From Cinclus cinclus (lineage: Eukaryota; Chordata; Aves; Passeriformes; Cinclidae), in the NCBI RefSeq assembly GCF_963662255.1, contig NC_085047.1:95487619-95551618 (forward strand): DNA of 64,000 nucleotides. The letters run 5' to 3'. A program made the translations under genes and the position numbers. Under the pieces are notes generated by a model. It was not told where the DNA came from and ran no database searches. It saw only the letters and a program-made list of their open reading frames with translations. This document shows, piece after piece, positions 38,029 through 49,969 of the stretch. Within the stretch, counting starts at the first letter, position 1; each line of letters opens with the position of its first letter.

Positions 38029-40618
38029 GATCTAGTAAAGAAAGGGGACATCACTTAATATACATTTACCTGAAATATCTCCTCAGGGAATCTCATCAGA
38101 CCAGGGAATGAAGCCACACTGAAAGATAACTCTGAGTGGAAATGTGCTGCCTTATATTTTGGCAGTACCTGAGAGTCATCTTATCTTATGGTTGGTGTTT
38201 AGCATAAATCAGATTAAGCATTCTGTCAGAGTTCATGCTTCTGTCCTTATCCACAAAAGGAACCTCTGAGCAACTGACTGAAACCCAAGGGTCTAAAACC
38301 AAAAATCCCTAACTGTTGTTGAAACAAATCTTCAAAGACTAAAGTCAAGTTATTTAAATTCCTGTACCTCACACAGTGAGAAAATCCTCTTGAGGTAATT
38401 TTAAAGAATTTCAAACTGACAAAATGCACAGAAAATAAATACACTTTAAATTTAATTTTTTTTCCTAATGTTGATGGTAGTGCATTATTCAGGGCCAATT
38501 TATTATTTTTTATTTCAAAGAAGTGCTGCAGGAAGTAAGGAAAATTAACAATTGACTGTCATGTGTTTTTTCTGCTGCTGAACAAATATTAACAAAGCTG
38601 AAGTACATACAAGAGGGTTATCCTAAAGGAACTTTTGTATGTTTCATATATGTTCTGAACCATGACTCAGTGCAAAGACAAAGTTGAGAAATATCAAGGT
38701 TGTTGGTGAAAATTTGAGTTATTAATTATATATTCTAGCCTATTTTATTGCAGTCTAAAAAGTGGTAGGTGGTGTCTCCTAGTGTTTTTCAGTTGAGATT
38801 TTTATAGCAAATTTCTCTTTCCACAAGTTTGCACTCCCTCAGTAAGCTTTATTTATTAAGAATACAGTATGAAATTAATTAGTTTTTCCACCTTACTGAC
38901 TTAGAGATTATGCTGGTAAAATTTGCTAACTGTAAGAAACCCTAGGTGTCTTATCAATCTCTTTTTTTGCTGCCAAGGCAACAAACAGAAGACTTGGAGT
39001 TGGCGGCATGATTACATCAGCCCATATCAAAAAACTGCTATATCAAGAGGAAATAAACATGTTTGTATGCTGCCTTGCATGTGGTGAATAACTACATTAA
39101 ATCAATCTCGACTGTCTGTCAAAGTCAAATTTATTAAAGCACAACACTGAAACCAAACTGAATTTTTGAAATCAGTGTGACTGATGGCTAACAACATGAG
39201 GTTTGCACCTGCATTTACATTTTGAAAGACTGACCTTTTCACCGCCTTTGATTTTTCTTTAATGGGCACCATTCCGAAACTTGGAAAGTAAGAATGAATG
39301 GCTTCTTAACATTATAGAAGCAATACAAACACTATGCTGTTTCTTCCAGAATTATATAAACCAAAAATGAAAGCAGAAACATAAAACAGCAGAAATAAAC
39401 CCCCCATTTCTCAACCTGTCAGCTACATAAAAAAGCCTCTTTAAAGCAGAGTGAGTGGTATACACAAGGGCTGCTGCTGCTACAGGAAAACTTCATTGCA
39501 AATATACGGTAAGTCAGTGACATTCCAATTTTATTAATTTAAAAATATATCCAGAAACCCTGCCAGATCAATCAAATGACTCTCTAACCCATGACTTCTA
39601 AGCAACTCTACCTTGTTGGCTCCAAAATGCCATAAGATTATTTGACTAGGAGCTAGCTTTCCTTCAGTACTGGAATATTTAACAGAAGGAATGTTTTCAG
39701 AGCTTGAAAAGATTAGCTTTCAAAAATATTAGAAAATTTCTCCCCATGGATTATTCTGTTGTGGAGTTCTGAAGAAAAGAATGATCTCAAGTCACCTCAA
39801 GTCACTCTTTATTAAGCATGAGGAAAAGGGAAGCAGTAACAACTCATGGAAAACAAAAAATTAAAATCTCCCATGATTCGGAGAGAGATACAAGTCTAGA
39901 CCTTGTAATCCTGTAGCTATGGGACATTATATTTTATTTAGTTGTGTAAACACATTCATGAATTTTTGCCCCAAGACACATTCCTGCTTCTGCAGTACAG
40001 TCATCAACACTTCCTATTGGAATACAATAGCTGCTAAATATACATCTAATTAAAGCTCTTTAGATAGAGAAAACACATGTGTAAAAATAATTTTGAATAA
40101 CTAGATTGCTATGATGTCTCTCAGGAAATTACTGAACATATACTAATAGAATTTTAGAAATTGAAAATAAAATATTTTTTTTACTGTTATCTTAGGGTTT
40201 ATTTTCCACATAACAGAAAGATTACAAATATTCCCAAGGCTTATTGACAAAATATTTACTTAAATTTTCAATTTATTTAACAATGAATCCAACATACAAG
40301 AAATAATGTGCAGTTTGTTTCACATTGCTTAAAAGACTAGAGTGTTCTGGTTTTGAAGTAGCTAAACTGGGGCGCAAAAAGAAAAAAATATAAAAAAATC
40401 CCACATTTATTAAATCACAATGCAAATCTTCTAAATAAAATTCATGTTATATTAAGCAAAAGACATTTGCTCTTTCTGTTATTATATACTTCTCTTTCCT
40501 AAAACATTCTAACTAAAACTATAACCAAAAAAATTTAAGCTTAAAAAAACCCAGAAATAAAGTAGCAACTTTTTCAGCATTTTCATTCATAATGCCCTAC
40601 TGCAAATGATTAAGACTT

Positions 40619-40642
40619 GGGGGGGGGGTGGGGGGGGGGGGG
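40619..40642 (+). repeat. Homopolymeric G-run, G10-T-G13
   Basis: Twenty-three G's with a single T are directly visible on the plus strand. Such a run can fold into a G-quadruplex and its length in an assembly is often unreliable. Confidence 0.95.
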
Positions 40643-41309
40643 ATAAATGGAAACTAGACAATGAACTAAAAAATACCACAGTCATAAGAATTTGCAACTT
40701 TGTAAATGATTCCAGGTGGTCCTGCATGAATAAGGTGACTGGAACTGGACAAGTTGCCACCTCCACATCTCTTCCAGCTTCTGACACCTGCTCTTCTGTC
40801 ATTCTGGTGAATCTAGTGTCTTTGTTGTTTTTGTTGTTATTGTTTTATTTTTTGTTTGGTTTTTTTTTTGTTGGTTTTTTTGGGTTTTTTTGAAAGTTGG
40901 CTGTAACTATCCACTGAGAGAAAAGAAATAATGCCATGTGATCAGGGTAGTGACTCCATCATGCATAAAAGAAAATGATACACATCTTATAAGAGTAATT
41001 CAGAAGCTGGCAGTTGGTCAAGCTACAGCTGAGCAATTCTGAATATGGAAATAAATCAAATGCTGCTCAGAGACAATTTACAAATAAAAAATTATATATG
41101 TCAAGTGTATTATACACTATGAACAGTTTGCCCACTTCTTCCTACAAGTGAGTCTAAGCTGCTGTTTAAACATATTTTAGAGAACATAATATGCCTCCTG
41201 GAGCTTGTCTACATGCAAAATAGTATCATTGCTAAAATAAAGCTTTAAATTTCAAATGTGACAACTGCACTTCTTTTCTCAGAGAAGGTAAGAAGAGCTT
41301 CTAAGTATC

Positions 41310-41332
41310 AATATATATATACATATATATAT
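41310..41332. repeat. (TA)n microsatellite
   Basis: ATATATATATACATATATATAT, a short self-complementary TA repeat with one C. Confidence 0.9.
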
Positions 41333-41679
41333 GATGAATAATGCTACATATTGGCACAATATGTACACCACATAACACAGAATAGCAAATAATATATTCT
41401 TATCCAACTGTTGAAAGGAAATAATTATTTTTTTTATGATTTACCAGTACTCCTGTAGATGCTTCACAAGTGATGCTTTCCTTGGGTACTAAAGCATCAA
41501 AACTTAAGACAGTAACATGTAATTAAGCACATGTTCTGATAAATTTTGAGTATTTTCTATTTATGCTCTGGGTTGAGCAATATATTTTCCTACCTCATAA
41601 CGTCCCCACCATCTTTCTTCTGCTCTAGAGAAGGACTTGAATTGCTACAAATATATTTCTTGCAATGTACTTTTCTCCC

Positions 41680-41940
41680 CACAATGGCTGTCACGGGGCT
41701 GACAAAGTTCACCACGTTCCGGATCAAATCCTGCACAGCGGTGGGAGGTAGGACATAGCCAGTTTACACCACCTGCCACCTCTATGCCGTGGAGTTGGTG
41801 GGACTGCACATTCAGAAAAGGCTAAAGCACAGGTGTTGTTCCCCTCATCCACTTTACTGCCACTGGTTTTCACCACTCCCTGTGATGGCAGTGGTCTGTC
41901 CACAAATGGTAGTGGCAAAGTGGCAATAAGCACATGTCAG
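41680..41940. other. GC-richer island of unknown origin
   Basis: This segment is distinctly GC-rich with several CpG dinucleotides (for example GTCACGGGGC, CACGTTCCGG, ACAGCGGTGG, TGCCGTGG) in a surrounding of AT-rich DNA. On the minus strand one stretch reads LPPTAVQDLIRNVV then NFVSPVTAIVGRK without a stop, but upstream the frame is closed by several stops. A GGATCAAATCC stretch at about 41720 looks a little like a tRNA B box, without a matching A box. It may be a decayed retrocopy, SINE or LTR. I cannot name it. Confidence 0.3.
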
Positions 41941-44900
41941 AGAGTAGAGACGCAGGTAAATGGCTGGACATTTTCATTGTAAGTGAACAAACAACTCAAA
42001 TGCTGCTTTTACATCGTAGTTTCAGCACTGTTTTGCTACACTTAGTGTGCATTTCAGGACCAGGTTATGAAGGGAAGGAGACTGTTTTGTCTGAAAATTT
42101 GTTTTCAGAATGAAGCAGCAGTTGAATAAGCAGGAGTGTGCATAAAGAATGGGAAGTATGGTGAAGTGAGGGACAAAATAGGCCTGGAATACCAACTTTC
42201 AGTGCACTGGAAAGAGTAGGTTAAAAAAGGGAATGGAAGTATGTCATAAGACTGAAAGCCAAACAGAAGTTTCCTTTAACTATTTTTCTTTATTTGTCAG
42301 TGGGCATTTTCTTCTTCTATTTGGCCTTTATGAGCTTAGATTTCTTTTTTGAGTGGCTTTGTTTCATATGTTTCCAGAGATAAAACTTTTGCAGAAAATC
42401 CACTTAAATTTAGGACTTCTTCTCAGGGGAAATGTATTGCTAAATAAGTCCTGTCATCTACATTATTTAGGCACCTAGTCCATTCATTCTGATAACAGAC
42501 AGGCATCCAAGAGCTCAAGTTTGCTTGCTTCAACAAATATTGTTTCAAGGGTGGTTTTACTAAGTGCCACCATACAAGCTTTTTTATTACTGTGGCTGTA
42601 ATGGTTAAAAAAGGATTGCACTATCTGACAGTCCAAGAAGTAAAATCTTGTAAGTGCAGACCAAGCCCTTGCCTATGGGAAACTAAGATGGAAGATTATG
42701 TCTCCCCTGAAAGCACTGTGTAAATTTACAGCAGTAGATAAATGAGGCAATTGGAAAAGTATTTTTTTCATAGATTTCTCTGAGACTAATGTAGGCTGGC
42801 TGTGAAAGCAGTACTTTTAGAGCCTGAGAAGCCTATAAAGGGCAATGGTGGAGCTATAGGCTATTAATAAAAGCAAGCAAGCATCCAGTGAAACGTGATG
42901 CAAATGAAATATGAGTTGCCTAGGAAGGCTTTAATCAGGCTGATGTAATAGCATAGATTTTGTGTAAAAGTAGGAACATGCTTTTAGACTTAGTGACTTA
43001 TTTTTCTTTTTTATTATTTTTTCCAGCTGGCTTACCCTTCCATCAAAATAAATTAGAGAAAAAAAAAAAGAAAAAAAAAACAAACCCAAAGAAATATGGA
43101 TGTTAGTGCCAAGTGCAAGCAGTGAACTAAAAAAAGAAAATATCTTGACATTTGGCTTCTCAGGAGATTCTGATACTGCACCCATTAGAACTGAATGTTC
43201 AGAGGGGCTGTCACTGTACTACCAGTCCATTGTAAAAAAAAAAAAAAGGTAATTTGAAGTCAATCAGCCACCACTTTTCAGCAAAGAAATCAGAAGATCT
43301 GCTTTTTGACATTCTAGCCTAAAGAAAGTTCATCAGCATTGTAGTAGTCTTAATATCCTCATGTGGTTAGAGAAGATTTGAGAGATGTGTCAATTCTCAG
43401 ATGGGAAATGATATTATATTTTTAAACAAAATGAAATGTTCACAAATACTAGCTGTCTGTAGATTTGGATAGTTAAAAGACAAATATGTTCTCCATTTTA
43501 CTATTAGGCTGTACAGTTGATCTTTTTAAGATAATGCTGATAAAATTTTCACAGATCTGTTGCATTATGAAGAACTGCTTGCCTTCAGTATCATACTAGC
43601 TGCTCCATAGGGAAACTTTTACATATGGCATGGTTTTGTTTTCAGAGAAATTTGTTATGATTGTTATTGTTGCTGTTATTTTTATTAATTTGTATCTGAA
43701 TATCTGTTAATCTACCTTCTATATGCCTAATGCTATGTAGTATTTAAGAATATGTGTCTCTGCACGATGTGGTTTTTAAGCTTAATTATTGGATCTTGCA
43801 ACAGTAAAGAAAATCTTGCTATAGATAGCATGTAAGTTTCCATGTACAGCTTTTACATTTGGATCTTAGTATAGAAGATAAAAGAAAAAAAAAGAAAGAA
43901 AAAAAAACAAACAAAAAAAAAAGAACAAGTTTGAACATACACCAGGTAAAACATGCAAACCTATAGGATGGTAAGAAGACATGAACTCTGCCCCGCTCCC
44001 ACCCTTGCCCTTCAAAGACAGTTTTAAGAACAGATTCCACCTGTTTGCTGCTCTGTTACATCTTCATTACTTTTTCGTTCAAGAGATCTCTTCAGTTTGC
44101 AGCCTTTTTAATGCACGACCTAGTTTTTAACAAAGTCAAGAAGACAATGTCCAACTTAAGCTTCCTGAATTGAATCTTTATATCACAGAATCTATATCTA
44201 TATGAAAGAAATCACATCCTTTCATTTTCTCAGAGCAAAGGGTTTAAGAGGGTGCTGATATGTGTCTGTGTTACTTGTCAGATGAAAAAATTCAGTTAAG
44301 GGACCTTCCATGAACAATGCTTTCCAGCATCTGTCTGGCATAAATTGAAATTAGTAGACATATTATAATTTTTCTGTGTGCATAAATGAGTGTTTTCTAT
44401 ACACCACTAGTTGTAACCTCAATAAATATGAATAGGATTTTGGGCTAGAATTAAACAATATCCATGAAGTCTTCAAAATTGTAAACATAACAAAATTTTT
44501 TATGCCTCTAAGAAGTGTTAAACTATCAACATAATTACATACAAAATTCTTTGTCAGAGCTTTGTTTTCAGTGGGGTGTGGAAGATCTTTTTCATGACTT
44601 CTCACTGTTGAAAAATTTTCAAAATATTTTTAGTAGCTTAAATTTGCTGTTGACTTGCTGATCCAAATGTCTGGTGTTCATATTCATAATAAAATTGAGA
44701 TGATTTTCAAAAATTGAGCTTATGGAGATGCTCTTTTGATAACCTCAAAAGGTAATTGAAAGTATCCTCCATTCTTCTTTAGCAGAAATACACTCATTTG
44801 GTAGGTAAATCTACAAATATACAAAAATCTATCTAGAGAGCAGCTATCCAGAAAGGAGTAAGTTGCCCTGCATGTGAGGAAAAATTGAAGGAAATTGTTC

Positions 44901-46016
44901 AAAAAGAGATAAAAATCAAACAAACAGATAAACAAATAAAAAAACACTAAGAGAAACTTAAAATTCAAAATTTTCCTCAAAAATTCAAGTTTGAGGAAAA
45001 AAAAACCCACAAACAAATAAAAGAGGGAAAAAAACTTTGAAGAAATATACTATAGTATGCTACAAACATAGAAACCAGAATTGGTGCATGTTACAATCAT
45101 TTTTAATGGCTCTTGCTGATTAATATTTACTATGTGCCCCATGAAGGTGCATTTAATTATATGAATACAGTAATGAAACTTGTTTTAAATAGGTGCTTGC
45201 CAAATACTGCACATAATGCTACTCAGAAATATTTTTGTCTGATAAACTTGGGAAAAAATGCAGTGGAGATTGTACCGGCCGTTGGGCATTCATCCACTAA
45301 TTGATTTTTTTTTTCCTTTAAAATCTGTAATAAAACTAAACAATCCCCAAATTACCTACAGAAAATTTCCAGTTAAGATCATGTAGCAGAGTTTGTTTAG
45401 ATGACTTTTAATGTTCTTACCAAGAAAATCACAACTGAAAAATATTTTTTTTTCACAATTTCCCAATAAGATATTTTTTTACATAAATTTTCCTCAATAT
45501 TTAATTTCAAATACCGTACATGCAATCATATGAATGAACTAAATTAGATTTATATATGCTTTAGTATGATTCTAGATTAATTTTACCTGAACTTTAAAGA
45601 ATCTAAAAGTACAACAGAAAGAAAAATTTAATTAAATCAAAGGCCAAAATAGTCTTGACTTCATTATTGTAAGACTTAGCTATGAAAACTGGCTTTTGTT
45701 TTAAGGTTTTTAGCATTTTTTTTCAGTTTTTTGAATCTGACACTTGCTACCTACAGTAACCTGAAAAAACTAATACATCCTTTTGCTTGCTTTTTGCTGC
45801 TTTGAATTTCTACAGCCTTCTCTGCTTCCTGAATCCAGAGCTCGAGACCCATCCCTGCAATAACTGAAAATTCATTAGCACTCAGTTATGAAATCTTCTT
45901 GTAAGCTATTGTTTGACAATGAGAATTTGAAGTATTATGAATGCTTTCTTCATTCTATGAAAATAGAACCTGACACTCTGTATGTGTTTTTAAAAGTCTC
46001 AATTTCTAATTTTTAG

Positions 46017-46111
46017 GACCAAACCCAAGGTACCTCAAAGGCTTCTTCAAAACAGAAACGTAACTCATTTTACCTGACACATGCCAAAGAAAGAGTGATC
46101 AGTATTCTAAC
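46017..46111 (+). other. Exon-like segment, plus strand (unproven)
   Basis: A 95-base segment lies between a pyrimidine-rich acceptor (AATTTCTAATTTTTAG) and a strong donor core (GTAAGTTTGC). Only one of three frames is open across it, beginning exactly at the first base and reading DQTQGTSKASSKQKRNSFY then LTHAKERVISIL; the other two hit TAA or TGA. The peptide is basic and hydrophilic at first, then amphipathic; I do not recognise it. An exon of 95 bases would end in phase 2. No neighbouring exon has been found that fits, and chance is a real alternative. Confidence 0.22.
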
Positions 46112-48149
46112 GTAAGTTTGCTGAATTTTACCTACCTTATATATAACAATATCATAAATCGAGTGATTATTATAAATGGCAACTTCAGCCATCAAACATC
46201 AAGATTCCAAATTTTCACCTCAAGTCTCTGAAGAAGAGCAGATTCAGATGAGTACTTACCTAATTAGCTGGGTGTTCACCACTTGTGTTGTGACATGACA
46301 TTGAACTTCAACACATGTAGAGTGTTCCACAAAGTTCTCAGAAGCTCAAAAAATTTCTAACCAGTTTAAAAAGACAGTGCCTTTACTGTGTTGTGTCCAA
46401 AATTACATAGTTACTTTTGATATTTCATAGTCTTCTTTTTCATTAATATGGATCACTGTGAAAGATGTTATTATTCTCTGTATTTTCTGAGGTTATTATG
46501 AGAGTTCATGAAATCTGCCTTTAGTAATTTCTTAATATCTACTCTGTGCTTCTTCTGAGCCAAATCAGTTGCTCCTGTACCTTCCTAGAATTTTCTGTAT
46601 GGTGAGTAAATTACATTTTGTCAAGGGAAGGGTTCTTTCATATAAAAGTAATTATTTCATTTACATTTATATAGTTCTATTCAAATCAGATGACTTGTAA
46701 TGAAAAATTCAGAATTCTATGAATAACAAATTTTCCTGCTGAACATTTTGCAGAAAGAAAATATTTTCAATTATTTGCTTTTAGTTTTTAAATAGCTGAT
46801 TTAATATTTCCCTTTTCTACATTTCTTTCTTCAGAAGTATAACAAAGTAAGTCAGAAAAGAAAAACAATATGTGCAGTTTTCCCTAAAAGCTTCTTTCTA
46901 ATGGTGTGACCTGCTCACCTATGCTGGGAAAATTTCAATGGTCTTTTTGAAATGCATAATTAAACACCTGCTATTGTTTGCAAGACAAATGCCAAATGCT
47001 TCAACAGTTATATTCCTACTGTTATACTTTTCCAATGAGATGTGAAAATGCAGAGGGTCAAATCCATTTAAAAGTATAAAATGTTTCTATAATATTTTCC
47101 ATACTAACAAAGAGAGTCTCCTCCTCAAATAAGTTTAATTTAATTTTATCACCTGAAAAGTAAGAGAGTACTCTTGCCTTCATAAGAGGTAAAGTACTTT
47201 GAAAATTGACTTCAAGAAGACCCATGATATTTTTAGCATCGTGAGGAAACTCAGCTAATGCCTAACTGAATATAGTCTGCCTGCTTAAATCAGTCATTGA
47301 CAAGAAGATCTGATAATAGGAATTCATTTTTTAAAATCAAATAGGAGTCTCATTTTAAAAGCTTTTAAATTTTAAATTAGAGAAATATTTTTTAAAAATT
47401 ATTACAGGTCAGACCATACCTTTTAGCCAATTAAATTAGTTAAAGAAATTGCTAAATTATTTATAGACATCAATGGGTTGCACCTGAGGATTTTGATAAC
47501 ATTTTAGTGTACATTCAGATGCTAAAATAATTTTAAAGTAGAATAATGTAAAACTATTTTTAAATATTATTTACTGTAATGTTTCCTATTAGCATAAAAT
47601 AATTCTAAAATACAGTAAGCAGATAGTACTGTAAAAACACCTTGAATATTATTTTGCTTACAAAAGTAGAGAAAAGTTTGTAATGGTGCTGTTATCTACT
47701 ATGGTGATATAACTGAACCATAACTTCCACTGCTTTATTGGCTTGGACTAAATCCTGCTACTGAAATTGATTTTGATTCTAACTTGTCTGGAAGAGAATC
47801 TAAACAGTTCTAAACAAGACATCAGACTTTGAAAATGTACTGAGAATATGAAGAACACCAGGGGATGTGTTACTACATATGTATTTCAGCTGGTGTGTGC
47901 CAGTGTCCTCAAATCTTTCCCTGTCAAACAGAAGGAAACTTTTGACCATCCAACAAGGGTTGATAGGGTTATATTTAACTTGGGCATTATAACAAATATT
48001 AGACTATTGGCTCAAAATACATAAGATAGATGATGGGATTGCCTATAAAGGCACTTAAAAAGATGCTGGCATCTGGAGTGTGTCCAGTACAGAATCACTA
48101 CGATATAACCATCTCTCTTCTTTAATTACAGACAAAGGTTAGTGACCCT

Positions 48150-48480
48150 GTGATTCAGTTTCATGAGGGATAGATAGGAAGGATGCAGGGGAACACCTGG
48201 ATACATGCCTGACTCCAGGCAGCACCTTTTTTACTGTGAGCCACTAGGTGGATGAGCACCACTGGGCCACAGGGAAATTTCTGTACACACAGTCCAGGAA
48301 TGGAGCACCATCTCACAGAGAATGGGGGGTCGTGGTACTTTAAGTCACCATCAGGTGCTGTGGAGTCCTCCCTCAAAAAAGAATCCAAATCCTAAAGCGA
48401 GGGTGTTGTGAGCAATACCTTTTGCACACCCCCTGTTCTATCTGGAGACTTGCACAGAAGGGGTGAAAGAAAGGAATGGA
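48150..48480. other. GC-richer block, unidentified
   Basis: About 330 bases of balanced composition, unlike the AT-rich flanks, with one 75-codon minus frame (48161-48388) that I do not recognise. It lies about 1.5 kb upstream of the first retroviral remnants, so it could be part of a decayed LTR or leader of that element, but no PBS or LTR border can be seen. It ends near a 16-A run (48532-48547). Confidence 0.3.
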
Positions 48481-48984
48481 AATGGTCCTTGGAAAACACA
48501 GAAAACACAGACCATTTTGATAATAATAATTAAAAAAAAAAAAAAAAGCAAAACGGTGCTATCATACTAGGGTCAGGAGCATCCTTTTACTTACTGCTTC
48601 TGTGAGTTTTGAGTCTTGAGCCTCAGTCAATGCTAGTGCATTCATTTACCCAACCTTCTTTTAGGACAATCTTTTAGATACTGCTGTCCTGAACACCAGA
48701 TTATTTCATTGATTTTAAATATAATTTTTCAGTCCCAGGTGCAACAGTGTCTTAAGAAAAATTGTGTTTTAGCAACTGGGGACTGTGTCAGAACAAGAAT
48801 GCTTTATTAAGTTACCATCCATACACATACTGTGAATAAATCTTGCTCTGTTAGTCCCATTTTTAGGATTGCTATTTACATCTAATTGTGGAATTACAAG
48901 GAAAGAAAATTCATGCACACAACCAAAACATTTTGAAGAAAATTTTAATAATAAAATCCAGCCTACTCTTTAAATAGAAGATAC

Positions 48985-49137
48985 AGATTTTACAAATATA
49001 TCTATTACCTCGATACAGTAAAAACTACTAGTAGAATTTGTTGGAAGAGTGGGTAGAGATTATGCTGAAGCTCCAGTCTTTTTGAAAAGCTTTTCAAAAA
49101 ACAAAAGACAAAAATTTTCAATATTACATTTTTTGAA
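48985..49137. repeat. 153-bp tandem duplication, copy 1
   Basis: This unit is followed directly by a second copy at 49138-49290. The two differ at only two visible positions (CTATTACC versus GTATAACC near the start). Each contains the perfect 22-base palindrome at 49079-49100 (core GAAAAGCTTTTC) and an A/T-rich end. The near identity implies a recent event. Confidence 0.97.
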
Positions 49138-49290
49138 AGATTTTACAAATATATGTATAACCTCGATACAGTAAAAACTACTAGTAGAATTTGTTGGAAG
49201 AGTGGGTAGAGATTATGCTGAAGCTCCAGTCTTTTTGAAAAGCTTTTCAAAAAACAAAAGACAAAAATTTTCAATATTACATTTTTTGAA
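49138..49290. repeat. 153-bp tandem duplication, copy 2
   Basis: Second head-to-tail copy, exact period 153 bases. Its palindrome lies at 49232-49253. Sequence similarity stops at TTTTTTGAA, after which the flank (TAGACTG...) differs from the beginning of the unit. Confidence 0.97.
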
Positions 49291-49969
49291 TAGACTGTAT
49301 TGAGCAGTATTTAACAAAACAGAAACTAAAAGCTAGAAAAGAGAAAAGTATCAGTTTTATTAGATACATGTTGACCATGCACAATGAGAGCCTAAGAATT
49401 TCCACCTCTAGGAAAAATTGCAACGATTCTATCAAAAAAGCAAAGTGATAAAAGCTTCATTGGCTTGTAAATAAGGAATTACAAAAAAATTGGAAACTTA
49501 TATAGATTCTCTTGTAGCTGAAACTGAAATTTTAAAATAGCAATTATCTACAGCAGAAAAATTTGTCAAACATTTGCAAGAAACATTACATCTGTTATAA
49601 ATAATTGCTCTCTCCAGGAATGGCTAGTTAAATCCACAAATTTACCCATTATGAGGATTCTGACACTTGGTACAAGAGCATTTGGGATGGTAGTGAAGAA
49701 AATGTTATTGTGGTCTCTGTCCCTCTCCCTTATCCTTTCCCTTCACAACCATTAATTTATACTGAAGCTGATAACTGGGGAAAAGGAAATTCATAAGGCA
49801 ATGTGTACAATTCCATCTTCTCCCTCAGAATTAGTGAAATTCTGATTTTTCCAGGCATTCAGAATAATCTGAGATTAAATATGTATGTGAGTCTCCCTGA
49901 ACAGGGGAGATTGGATTTCATGGAGCAAGGAAGAAGCTTGCTTCTTCTTCTTCTTCTTCTTCTTGAAGA
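49291..49969. other. AT-rich DNA ending in a CTT repeat
   Basis: Unique AT-rich sequence, then a (CTT)n repeat at 49941-49964 flanked by GAAGAAG-type complements (GGAAGAAGCTTG before it, GAAGAAGG after it), so the repeat could pair with its flanks. Retroviral-like sequence seems to begin shortly after. Confidence 0.5.
49941..49964. repeat. (CTT)n trinucleotide repeat with complementary flanks
   Basis: Eight CTT units bounded by AAGAAG on both sides, which gives an inverted arrangement with hairpin potential. Confidence 0.9.

Larger units (their letters stand above)
38029..48984. other. Long AT-rich unique stretch with scattered low-complexity DNA
   Basis: About 11 kb without a recognised gene or transposon. 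It holds a long G-run (40619-40642), T-rich tracts (40820-40890), a (TA)n repeat (41310-41332), poly-A runs (about 43060-43080, 43890-43922, 48532-48547), a GC-richer island at 41680-41940, exon-like segments at 38070-38118 (minus) and 46017-46111 (plus), and a GC-richer block at 48150-48480. The sequence 38960-39230 has the unbroken, moderately complex look of conserved noncoding DNA, but this cannot be judged from one sequence. Confidence 0.5.

Noticed and set aside
40587..40893. Overlapping plus and minus frames of 71-95 codons around the G-run
   Set aside because: Runs of G, P and F from the homopolymers and T-rich tail create them; no domain is present.
41715..41735. GGATCAAATCC as a tRNA B box
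   Set aside because: No A box at the right distance and no cloverleaf pairing could be seen.
46258..46342. Minus-strand segment with a good GTAAGTACTC donor and one open frame
   Set aside because: The acceptor (AAATTTTTTGAG) is weak and the plus-strand candidate at 46017-46111 lies close by; both cannot easily be real, and this one is weaker.
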